Source of the DNA: JAEWSN01 sp942493335
GTDB lineage: Bacteria > Bacillota > Clostridia > DSM-8532
DNA: 64,000 nucleotides
Direction: 5' to 3'
NCBI GenBank assembly: GCA_942493335.1
Contig: OW818693.1
Location: 2,728,001-2,792,000 of the forward strand
The first letter of the stretch is position 1; the number at the start of each line of letters is the position of its first letter. A program made the position numbers and the translations under genes. Positions 8,071-16,215 of the stretch are shown here, piece after piece. The notes below the pieces were generated by a model. It searched no databases. It saw only the letters and a program-made list of their open reading frames with translations, and was not told the DNA's origin.

Positions 8071-9702
8071 ATGAACAAGTCGATTCGCATCTCCACCCTG
8101 CTCGGAACCCTCATGCTCTCGGCCTCGCTGCTTCTTTCGGGCTGTGGGAACACCGCCGCGCCGGAATCAAGTTCCGCGGTTGCCAGCGAAAGCGCATCCG
8201 CCTCGGCTGAATCCCCTGCGGCATCCGAATCCGCCGCTCCGACTGTCGACACATCAAAGGAAGTCAAGCTGGCAGGATACCTCCTGGGTTCTCCTCCTGA
8301 CGGCTCACCAGAGGTATTTGCCGAATTCAACAAAAAGCTGACAGCCGACATCAACGCCACTATGGAAGTCAACTACATCGGATGGGCGGACCTGGATGCC
8401 AAGTACCCGCTCGTGCTGGCTGCCGGCGAAAACATCGACTGGATCTTCACGGCCGACTGGTGCAAATACATGACGGAAGCCGCCAAAGGCGCGTTCATGG
8501 AACTGACCCCCGACATGCTGAAGACCTATATGCCCAAGCATATGGCCGCTTTGGACCCGCAGGGCTGGGAACAGGCGAAAATTGGCGGGAAAATCTTCAC
8601 CATTCCGACCTCGACACCGGACCGCAAGGGATACGGCGTCACCATCCGCGGGGACCTGCGCAAGAAGTACAATGTTCCCGAAATCAAGCGCTTCTCGGAT
8701 CTGGACCCCTACCTGGCCGCCATCAAGGCGAACCATCCCGAAATGATCCCGATGAACATGGACAACACCTTTGACGTCAACGCCCCGCTCTTCTACCTGA
8801 TGAACGAGAACGGCGGCAACATCCAGGATCTGTTCGCCGTGACCGGCGGCGGCGGCGGAGTGTTCCGCGAATTTGACGGAAGCGACCCGTGGAAGGTTTT
8901 CACATTGTTTGAGGAACCCTATTTCGGCAAACTGGTGGAAAACGCCAAGATCATGAAATCCTGGTATGACAAGGGATATATCAACAAGAACGTGTTTGCC
9001 AACAATGTACGCAGCAAGGATGCCTTCGAACAGGGCAAATCCGGCGTTGGCATCGGCAACACACAGGATCTTCAGACCAATACGGCCATGGGCAAGGATA
9101 TGGGCTGGGATGTGGAAATCGTTCTGGCAAACACCGCAGCCGGCCACACCATCGCCAATTCCTATCTGAACAATACGGTTGCCATCGCCGCATCCTCGGA
9201 AAACCCGGAACGTGCGCTGATGGCGCTTGACCTGATGATGCAGGACAAGTCGTATGACACGCTTCTCACCTATGGCCTCGAAGGCAAGACCTATGTGATC
9301 GACGCGGAAGGCAAGGCGGCACTCCCGGAAGGCCTCACTTCCGAGAAAAATCCGTACAACTGGGACGGCAACGGCTTCTGGTTCATCAACAAGGACATCG
9401 TCGCACCCCGTGCCACATGGACCGATGCTTACATTGCCCTTGTGCAGAATCTGCGTGATAATGTCCTGATCGCCGACCCGGCTGCCGGATTCTCCGTCAG
9501 CACGGACAACATCAAGACGGAAGTGGCCAATGTGCAGAATGTGTACAAGCAGTATTTGAATCCGATTGTCATCGGTTCCGTCAAGGATGTCGATGCCGCA
9601 TTCGCCACATTGAAGTCCAAGATGGAGTCTGCCGGTCTCCAGAAACTCAAGGACGAAGCTGCAAAACAGTTCGCGGAATGGAAAACCGCAAACGGCAAGT
9701 GA
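8071..9702 (+). CDS. Extracellular solute-binding lipoprotein (carbohydrate, family 1)
   Basis: A 543-residue binding protein with an N-terminal signal ending in the lipobox LLLSGC, so it is lipid-anchored at Cys about residue 26. A Ser/Ala/Glu-rich linker follows, then a two-lobe periplasmic-binding fold (KEVKLAGYLLGSPPDGSPEV, WIFTADWCKYM, PTSTPDRKGYG). This is the LipO-like partner of the two permeases just upstream and would present an oligosaccharide to them. AAGGAGGATATC precedes ATG 8071. A second, very similar protein is encoded at 16216-17847. A strong terminator follows, so the transport operon probably ends here. Confidence 0.94.
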   Translation: MNKSIRISTLLGTLMLSASLLLSGCGNTAAPESSSAVASESASASAESPAASESAAPTVDTSKEVKLAGYLLGSPPDGSPEVFAEFNKKLTADINATMEVNYIGWADLDAKYPLVLAAGENIDWIFTADWCKYMTEAAKGAFMELTPDMLKTYMPKHMAALDPQGWEQAKIGGKIFTIPTSTPDRKGYGVTIRGDLRKKYNVPEIKRFSDLDPYLAAIKANHPEMIPMNMDNTFDVNAPLFYLMNENGGNIQDLFAVTGGGGGVFREFDGSDPWKVFTLFEEPYFGKLVENAKIMKSWYDKGYINKNVFANNVRSKDAFEQGKSGVGIGNTQDLQTNTAMGKDMGWDVEIVLANTAAGHTIANSYLNNTVAIAASSENPERALMALDLMMQDKSYDTLLTYGLEGKTYVIDAEGKAALPEGLTSEKNPYNWDGNGFWFINKDIVAPRATWTDAYIALVQNLRDNVLIADPAAGFSVSTDNIKTEVANVQNVYKQYLNPIVIGSVKDVDAAFATLKSKMESAGLQKLKDEAAKQFAEWKTANGK

Positions 9703-9819
9703 TGCGCAACCCGGCATGCCTGCTCCCGACAGCCAGGCGCATTGCGCCCGCGCGCTTCACCAACCGGCTGTTCTCAGCCAATCATCAATGCCAACGCATC
9801 CCTGACTTGTGATAACATG

Positions 9820-9856
9820 GGGCTGTCTCAAAACGGAAGTTTGAGACAGCCCTTTT
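9820..9856 (+). terminator. Rho-independent terminator after the transport operon
   Basis: GGGCTGTCTCAAA (9820-9832) pairs perfectly with TTTGAGACAGCCC (9840-9852) around a 7-base loop and is followed by TTTT. It closes the permease/lipoprotein operon, so the GH35 gene that follows needs its own promoter or readthrough. Confidence 0.9.
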
Positions 9857-9988
9857 CCATGGGAACCAGTGAACAAATATGCGTTTCTTCACGGAATGCA
9901 TTGATCGATTGAGCCCCTTTTCCACAACAGCGCACCTACCGGCAAGAGAGCAGCCCTCAAGCATCGCACCGCCCTCAGGAGGAAAAAG

Positions 9989-12445
9989 ATGAAGACATGC
10001 GGCATATCCCTGAAAGGACCGGAAAAACGGATCCATCGCGACCATATCCGAATGGGCGGCACCAATCCCGAAGGCCTGCAGATCGGACTGAACAATTATT
10101 ATCTTGAGATGAAGCAGAAACCTTTCTTCGGCATCATGGGAGAAATCCATTTTTCCCGCACGAACCCGGATGTCTGGGAAGACGAGCTTCTGAAGATGAA
10201 GATCGGTGGCATCAATGTCATCTCCACCTATCTGTTCTGGCTCCATCATGAAGAAGAGGAAGGCAACTTCCGTTGGGACGGGTGCCGCAACCTGCGCCTG
10301 TTTGTCGAACTCTGTCAAAAGCACAACCTGCTTCTGGTACTGCGCATCGGTCCCTTCTGCCATGGCGAGGCCCATAACGGTGGGCTGCCCGACTGGCTGT
10401 TCGGCCATCCCATCAAGGTCAGATCCAATGATCCGGGCTATCTTGCATACGCCGGACGTCTCTATGCGGAGATCGGCGTTCAGGTTTCCGGATTGATGTT
10501 CAAAGATGGCGGCCCCATCATCGGCATCCAATTGGAGAATGAGTACATGCATGCCGGCGCACCATGGGAAATGACAGTGGGAAACAGTTCCGACTGGATT
10601 TCGCCGGGATGCGACGGGGAATCGCATATCCTTGGACTAAAGGAATTGGCGAAGGCTGCCGGAATGGACGCGCCGCTTTACACTTGCACCGGCTGGGGTG
10701 GTGCAGCCGCTCCCGAAGGGGAAGTCCTTGCGCTCTGGGGCGGGTATGCGTTCCGGCCCTGGCTGTTTTATGAACCCATCAGCGAACATCCCGCCACCGA
10801 AGAATATGCCTTCATGGACTATCACAACAACAATGCCTGGAGCTACAACTATGATGCCGGATACAACCGGGAGGAGTGGCCCTACGCCTGTTGTGAGATG
10901 GGTGGCGGCATGAGCTGTTTCTACCCCTACCGCTTCACGGTTCCCGCAGAGAGCGTGGACGCCATGGCCATCATCAAGATTGCAGGCGGCTGCAACCTCA
11001 TCGGCTACTACATGTATCACGGCGGTACGAATCCGACAGGGCGGCACGGGGCATTTCACAACGAATATGCACTGCCCAAACTGAACTACGATTATCAGGC
11101 TCCGCTGGGTGAATTCGGACAGACCCGGGACTCCTACCGGAGGCTCAAGCGTCTGCACGCCTTTCTTGAAACCTGCGGAACAGACCTGGCCCCCATGCGG
11201 ACGGTTCTGCCCGAAGGAGCCAGCACCGTCGACCCACATGATGTGGAAACCGTGCGATATGCTGTTCGTACATCCGGTGGGAGCGGCTTCCTGTTTCTGA
11301 ACAATTACCAGGACCATTGGGAGATGAAAGACCAGAAAGACCTGTGCTTCCAATTGGAACTGGAGGAAGAAACCCTGTCCATTCCCGCCCGGGGTGGTTT
11401 GGATTTGACAAGGAACACCAGCTGCATTCTTCCATTCCATTTCAAAATGTCCGGTGCCCACGTGAACTATGCGACGGCACAGCCTATCCGCCAAATGACC
11501 GTGGACGACGAAACATGGTGGTTCTGGTATGCACCCAATGGGATGACCCCCGAGTACTGCCTGGACGCAACCACCGTGACCGGTGTCCGCGCCGGCTTCG
11601 GTACCGCATCGCTTTCAGACGGGTGCTGGTTCGTCCGTCCGTTCGACGGTCACTCCGAGGCTGCCCGGGCCGGATTGGATCAACCGCAGGCTGAAGCGGT
11701 TCTGACGCTCCCGGATGGCCGCATCGTCCACCTCATCACCTTGACCGAGACGCAAAGCCTTCATCTCTGGCAGGTTGAATGGGCGGGAATGCCGCGCCTT
11801 GTTCTGACCGAGGCTACCGTGATCCCGCAGAAAACCGGATTCAAGCTGGAACAGGAAGGCAGTTCCGTCTTCTCCTTTGGCATCTTCCCGGACAACGACT
11901 TGAGGATGGACAAGGACCTGACGACGAAGAACGGCCTGAAGAAGGAATATGATCCGACGACGAACAGCGGCCTGACGACAGACAATCGCTTGAAAACGAA
12001 CGAAGCGGTCGAAGTGTCAAGCCTTGAAAAGATCGGAAAAATCGGACTGTTCACTGCGTTTTCTATCGGAAACCCTTCCCTGCCGGTTTCATTGACAGTG
12101 GAATCGCTTGACGCCTCCCGTGCCGTGCTTCGACTCGCCCCTTCCCGGTTTGACGGCTGCAAGCAGATTCTTCTTCGCGTCCACGCTGAGGGAGATGTCG
12201 GGTATCTCTGGAACAACGGAAAACTTGTGCATGACTGCTTTCTGAACGGTGCCCCCTGGGATGTCCGTCTGGACGGATTCAAGGAGGCGCTGTCCGGAAA
12301 CGGCCTGTATCTCCAGATCTCCCCCATCAAGCAGGGCGGAAGAATCAAGAGCGACGCCATGGCGGCCCGCTCCCAGGTTTTTGACAAGGAAATCGCGGAT
12401 ATCCTCCGCATCGAAACCATCCCCGTCTATGAAGCCGTCCTCTGA
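9989..12445 (+). CDS. Beta-galactosidase, glycoside hydrolase family 35
   Basis: An 818-residue GH35 enzyme without a signal peptide, so probably cytoplasmic, removing terminal beta-galactose from imported oligosaccharides. The catalytic barrel is N-terminal: GEIHFSR and RIGPFCHGEAHNGGLPDWL are family blocks, GGPIIGIQLENEY holds the acid/base (Glu185), and YACCEMGGG holds the nucleophile (Glu303). YYMYHGGTNPTGRHG is also typical. The C-terminal half is beta-rich and carries a hydrophilic insertion near residues 635-675 made partly by a 36-base duplication. AGGAGG precedes ATG 9989. It lies between the transport operon and the two-component genes, so its substrate is likely the transported sugar. 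Confidence 0.95.
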   Translation: MKTCGISLKGPEKRIHRDHIRMGGTNPEGLQIGLNNYYLEMKQKPFFGIMGEIHFSRTNPDVWEDELLKMKIGGINVISTYLFWLHHEEEEGNFRWDGCRNLRLFVELCQKHNLLLVLRIGPFCHGEAHNGGLPDWLFGHPIKVRSNDPGYLAYAGRLYAEIGVQVSGLMFKDGGPIIGIQLENEYMHAGAPWEMTVGNSSDWISPGCDGESHILGLKELAKAAGMDAPLYTCTGWGGAAAPEGEVLALWGGYAFRPWLFYEPISEHPATEEYAFMDYHNNNAWSYNYDAGYNREEWPYACCEMGGGMSCFYPYRFTVPAESVDAMAIIKIAGGCNLIGYYMYHGGTNPTGRHGAFHNEYALPKLNYDYQAPLGEFGQTRDSYRRLKRLHAFLETCGTDLAPMRTVLPEGASTVDPHDVETVRYAVRTSGGSGFLFLNNYQDHWEMKDQKDLCFQLELEEETLSIPARGGLDLTRNTSCILPFHFKMSGAHVNYATAQPIRQMTVDDETWWFWYAPNGMTPEYCLDATTVTGVRAGFGTASLSDGCWFVRPFDGHSEAARAGLDQPQAEAVLTLPDGRIVHLITLTETQSLHLWQVEWAGMPRLVLTEATVIPQKTGFKLEQEGSSVFSFGIFPDNDLRMDKDLTTKNGLKKEYDPTTNSGLTTDNRLKTNEAVEVSSLEKIGKIGLFTAFSIGNPSLPVSLTVESLDASRAVLRLAPSRFDGCKQILLRVHAEGDVGYLWNNGKLVHDCFLNGAPWDVRLDGFKEALSGNGLYLQISPIKQGGRIKSDAMAARSQVFDKEIADILRIETIPVYEAVL
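11915..11986 (+). repeat. 36-base in-frame duplication inside GH35
   Basis: Two 12-codon units, 11915-11950 and 11951-11986, encode DLTTKNGLKKEY and DPTTNSGLTTDN. The surrounding sequence (RMDK before, RLKTNE after) looks like further decayed copies. It forms a charged loop between beta-domains. Confidence 0.7.
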
Positions 12446-12451
12446 TCGACA

Positions 12452-12480
12452 GGGCAGCCCTACACATTGTTGGGCTGCCC
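12452..12480. terminator. Bidirectional terminator between convergent genes
   Basis: GGGCAGCCC (12452-12460) pairs with GGGCTGCCC (12472-12480) across an 11-base loop. It lies in the 39-base gap between the plus-strand GH35 gene and the minus-strand kinase gene. T-rich flanks are weak, but the placement fits a shared terminator. Confidence 0.75.
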
Positions 12481-12484
12481 TCCC

Positions 12485-14266
12485 TTATTCGACTGGAAGT
12501 TGCACCTTTACGGAAGTGCCTCCGTCAGGCGAGCTCTCATATTCCAGCCCACTCGCCGCACCAAAATGCAGAACCAACCGCTCATGGATGTTTTTGATGC
12601 CGTACCCGTGAAATTCGTTGGTGGCATCTCCCGAAAGAAGACCGGCCAGTTTCTCCGCCGACATGCCCACCCCGTCATCCGTCACCGTCAGGGTGATCCG
12701 GGCATTCTCAACCTTTCCGTCAATGACGATATGGCCCGATTCGTCCTCTTTCTTCAGAATCCCGTGCAGAATGGCGTTTTCGACAATAGGCTGCAGAATG
12801 ATTTTCGGCATGCGATATTCCAACAGTCCCTCGGGCACCCGGATATCCAGGTGGATGCCCTCGCCGAACCGCATATTCTGCACTTGGACATAGCATCGTA
12901 CATGCTCGAGCTCACTCGCAATGGTCACGATGTCATCCCCTTTGCTCAGGCTCAGCTTGTAAAAACGAGCCAGGGAATCCACCATGCGGCGAATATCCGG
13001 CACATCGTTCTGGATGGCCAGGCAGTTGACCAGATCGAGGCTGTTGTACAGGAAGTGCGGATTGATTTGAGCCTGAAGCGCCTTGAGCTCCAGATTCTTG
13101 TTTTCAATGCCAAGTCTGTACGTATCATCCAGCAACATGGCGATACGGGTCAGCATGTGGTTGAAATGCCGCATCAGCATGCCGATTTCATCCTGGCTGC
13201 TCGGGAGTATGCTGACATTGAAATTCCCCTTTTCCACCTCCTTCATATGGGAGATGAGCACACGGACACGTTTTGTGCCGGAGGACGCGGAGAGGAAGGC
13301 AATCGGCAGGATCAGGGGGATGAAGACCAGCAGGATCAGAAGCATTCTGGATCGCGTACGGTTGCTCAAGGCCATGATGTCACTGTAAGGAACCGTCATG
13401 ACCAGACGCCAGTCCGTATTCTCCACACGCTGAATCCCGAACAGCCATTTTGTCCGGTTGATCTGAACATCCTGCCAAAGACCCCCATCGAACTTCTCCG
13501 CGTCCATGCCTGCCAGGACCGTCGAAATCAAATCGCTGTCCGCCTGCACCACGGTACTGGTCGATATCTTCTCATTGCGGCTGTTGATGAGGTATACGGA
13601 GGTATTCTTCGTGAACATCGCCTGGTTCAGGATGCTCTGAAGCAGTTCCTCCTCAATGTCCGCCTTGATGATGCCAATGATGGCTGTCACATCGTCTTCG
13701 CGCTTCACTCCCTGCATGTAATGGATGAACTGTTTTCCGCCGGACGCCGGAAGCCCGGAGGCAGGGATCCATCGGTTCACGGACTTGTTGCGGATCATAT
13801 CCTTGTACCATTCCGTATCCACAATGTTGTCCAGTTTCAGAAAATCGCTGCTTTCCATCCTGTCGGCGATGCCGCAGCTTATGTACAGTTGCGTCTGGGC
13901 TATATCCGTATTGTTGTACAGCGTGAACGTGCGTTTGACGAATTTTGACGAATCATCGATCCAATTGGCCATGTCTTCCTGATAATAGTCAACGGGCGTA
14001 ATAAACAACCTCCTGATGAACTCATCCTGCGAGAAGGAAAGAATTTCGTTCTTGATGGAGGTGGTCTTGGCTTCGAGAAACGCTTTCGTCTGAGTCAGCA
14101 CTTTCTGGGAGGAGTAGCGGGCCTGCATCTCCGTCTCGCGGGATGAGAAATAGGAATTGACGGCTGCAAAAAGCATGAACGGCAAAATGACCAATAGGAG
14201 AATCAGAAGGGTCAGTTTATACTTGATGCCCAAATCCCGAAGGGCCTGGCTGATCCATCCTTTCAT
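12485..14266 (-). CDS. Two-component sensor histidine kinase, YesM-type
   Basis: A 593-residue membrane kinase: helix 1 (LTLLILLLVILPFMLFAAV) near residues 17-36, an extracellular sensor region of about 250 residues, helix 2 (MLLILLVFIPLILPIAFL) near 300, a HAMP linker, the His_kinase domain with INPHFLYNSLD (phosphorylated His near residue 403) and a HATPase domain ending GYGIKNIHERL. YesM-type kinases sense extracellular sugars or their binding proteins. A GTG at 14275 is possible, but ATG 14266 is at proper distance from GGAG and gives an ATGA overlap with the regulator gene upstream. The pair is co-transcribed and probably controls the neighbouring uptake genes. Confidence 0.94.
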   Translation of the reverse strand: MKGWISQALRDLGIKYKLTLLILLLVILPFMLFAAVNSYFSSRETEMQARYSSQKVLTQTKAFLEAKTTSIKNEILSFSQDEFIRRLFITPVDYYQEDMANWIDDSSKFVKRTFTLYNNTDIAQTQLYISCGIADRMESSDFLKLDNIVDTEWYKDMIRNKSVNRWIPASGLPASGGKQFIHYMQGVKREDDVTAIIGIIKADIEEELLQSILNQAMFTKNTSVYLINSRNEKISTSTVVQADSDLISTVLAGMDAEKFDGGLWQDVQINRTKWLFGIQRVENTDWRLVMTVPYSDIMALSNRTRSRMLLILLVFIPLILPIAFLSASSGTKRVRVLISHMKEVEKGNFNVSILPSSQDEIGMLMRHFNHMLTRIAMLLDDTYRLGIENKNLELKALQAQINPHFLYNSLDLVNCLAIQNDVPDIRRMVDSLARFYKLSLSKGDDIVTIASELEHVRCYVQVQNMRFGEGIHLDIRVPEGLLEYRMPKIILQPIVENAILHGILKKEDESGHIVIDGKVENARITLTVTDDGVGMSAEKLAGLLSGDATNEFHGYGIKNIHERLVLHFGAASGLEYESSPDGGTSVKVQLPVE

Positions 14267-15954
14267 CGTCCACACTCTCCTCTGTATTCGGAGGGGGTAC
14301 AGCCCGTATGCTTCCGAAACGCTGCGGAAAAATAGTTCGGATCGTTGAACCCGATACGCTCCGCAATCTCGAACAGTTTGAGTCTTGTGTTCCGAAGATA
14401 GTCCTTCGCCTTCTCCATGCGGACTTCCGTGATGTATTCATTCAGCGTTTCCCCTGTATGTTTTCGAAACAGCACGCATAAATAGGATTGGGTGAAAAAC
14501 ATGTGTGTGGCAATGGATTGATTGCCGAGACTGCAATTGGCGATGTTTTCATGGATGTAGCGCTGGATTTCCAGGATGTGTTTGTTGGGTTTCTCCCCGA
14601 CGACCCGATCGGAAATGACTTCCCGGATGGCGCTTTTCACCAGGCTGACAAGCGTGGAAAGGAAGCGCGCCCTTTCCACCAGCTGCCACAGGTATTGACG
14701 GTCGCTTTCGATCGGATCCTCCGTTGCCTTGCCTGCCAAGGGCTCCCTGATGGACAAGGGCTGCTGCACATTCCCTGACATCTGACTTTCCCGCACTGCC
14801 ATGCGCAATTCGTTTTCTGTCTCAACTTCATAGATCTGCATGAATAGCGCAAAGAACATGTTTTTCACTCGAGCCTGATCCGGATCCATGCACTGCATGG
14901 CCTCTTCCTGCAGTCTGTCAATCACTTCACAGGCTGATGACAGGTCTGCACTTCGTATAGCTTCCCTGAACTTGGCAATCGGCAGACTTGGAACCGAAAG
15001 GGCGGTCGGGTGGCACTCTTCCTGATAGACCTTCCATGGTCCGAGATAAAACTGAGTATCCGCAAGTCTGCAAGCTTCGGCGTATGCATCGGGGAGACTT
15101 CCGAGATCTGCGACAGGCCTTCCGAATCCAATGGATACGGAACACGATTCCTCTCCCTTCCCGTGGAGATGATACAAGAGTTCCTGTGCAGGCAAAGGGG
15201 ACCCACATCCCTGCGTACATTCATCCGCGCCATGCCTTTCCAGCCAGATCACACGGTCCATTCCATCGGACGCACACCAGGCTGACGGCCTGTTCTTCTC
15301 CATCCATGTCCGCAAAACAGCAGTGATCGCTCGGACGCACAGCTGCCCTTCTTCAAAACTGGATTCCGAGGCGCCGTTGACAAGAACACAGGCGATATGC
15401 AACTTCATGGAATCCGTCGGCTGGATCAACTGGATATCCTGTTCTTCCTCGTTTTCCGCAATGCCGGAGACTGAAACCCCGCCATGTACCAATCCGAGAA
15501 TCAGGTTTTCCATGCGCAAATGCAAGGAACGGTCGGCAGCCTGAAGAAGAATCTCATAATTCTTCTTCTGCTGTTTGTCCTGTTGGCACAATGCCACAGT
15601 TTGTCGAACAACCCGACCGATCTCTTCAAAATTCAGCGGCTTTTCGAGATAGCTGATGGCCTGGAGGGAAATGGCGGATTTCAAGTATTCCTTATCGGAA
15701 TGCCCGCTCAGAAAAATGATGCGGCAATCAGGCCAGCCGGCCCGGATTGCCGTCGCCAGCTCAATGCCATCCATTTTCGGCATCCGAATGTCGCACAACA
15801 GGATATCCGGCGGATGAAGTCTGGCTGATTCAAGCGCGGCATGGCCATTCCGCGAGGCTTCCACTTCGTCAATGCCCCATTCATCCCAACGCACATAGTT
15901 CTGGAGGGTATTCAAGGTAATGCGTTCATCATCCACTATGAGCAACCGCATCAT
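14263..15954 (-). CDS. Response regulator with AraC-type HTH, YesN-type
   Basis: A 563-residue regulator: an N-terminal receiver domain (MRLLIVDDE, phosphoacceptor Asp in LLCDIRMPKMDG near residue 55, and the conserved Lys in SYLEKPLNF), a central region of about 330 residues, and a C-terminal AraC/XylS double helix-turn-helix (IATHMFFTQSYLCVLFRKHTG, then FNDPNYFSAAFRKHTGCTP). The frame is open much further upstream, but AGGAGGG before ATG 15954 sets the start. It is transcribed divergently from the second binding-protein gene, which is therefore its most obvious target. Its partner kinase follows with a 4-base overlap. Confidence 0.94.
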   Translation of the reverse strand: MMRLLIVDDERITLNTLQNYVRWDEWGIDEVEASRNGHAALESARLHPPDILLCDIRMPKMDGIELATAIRAGWPDCRIIFLSGHSDKEYLKSAISLQAISYLEKPLNFEEIGRVVRQTVALCQQDKQQKKNYEILLQAADRSLHLRMENLILGLVHGGVSVSGIAENEEEQDIQLIQPTDSMKLHIACVLVNGASESSFEEGQLCVRAITAVLRTWMEKNRPSAWCASDGMDRVIWLERHGADECTQGCGSPLPAQELLYHLHGKGEESCSVSIGFGRPVADLGSLPDAYAEACRLADTQFYLGPWKVYQEECHPTALSVPSLPIAKFREAIRSADLSSACEVIDRLQEEAMQCMDPDQARVKNMFFALFMQIYEVETENELRMAVRESQMSGNVQQPLSIREPLAGKATEDPIESDRQYLWQLVERARFLSTLVSLVKSAIREVISDRVVGEKPNKHILEIQRYIHENIANCSLGNQSIATHMFFTQSYLCVLFRKHTGETLNEYITEVRMEKAKDYLRNTRLKLFEIAERIGFNDPNYFSAAFRKHTGCTPSEYRGECGR

Positions 15955-15997
15955 ATGCGTAACCCTCCTCTTTTCATGCTCTCCGGCAGCTCTTATC

Positions 15998-16026
15998 AGC
16001 ATACGACATTTTGGACTGCCTTGTAA
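15998..16026 (-). promoter_or_regulatory. Putative promoter for the response regulator/kinase operon
   Basis: On the minus strand TTACAA (16021-16026) and TATGCT (15998-16003) are separated by 17 bases, about 45 bases upstream of the regulator start. Spacing is ideal; hexamer match is moderate. Confidence 0.5.
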
Positions 16027-16131
16027 CAGGACACAGGTGCAAGGGGCTAGAAAAGAAAATTTCTGATGGAAAAAGAAATATTTTGCTAGAACAAAGGCTC
16101 CAATCTCTATTTCGAAGACCCCCCTGAAGGG

Positions 16132-16137
16132 TATAAT
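16132..16137 (+). promoter_or_regulatory. Putative -10 element of the second binding-protein gene
   Basis: A perfect TATAAT lies about 80 bases upstream of the lipoprotein start, but no good -35 hexamer is found 16-18 bases before it. This would fit a promoter that needs an activator such as the divergently encoded AraC-type regulator. Confidence 0.45.
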
Positions 16138-16215
16138 CACCATACCGGCCTTCCAACCGACACCCCCATGGAACGCGCATGCACTTGGATCGACTTGCCA
16201 TCGGAAGGACTTCAA

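Noticed and set aside
8305..9717. A 470-codon antisense frame over the first binding lipoprotein
   Set aside because: The paralogue at 16216 shows a similar antisense opening only because the two sense genes are alike; no independent conservation signal or start site.
12467..13948. A long plus-strand frame over the histidine kinase gene
   Set aside because: The minus strand encodes a complete kinase with all motifs; the plus frame has none.
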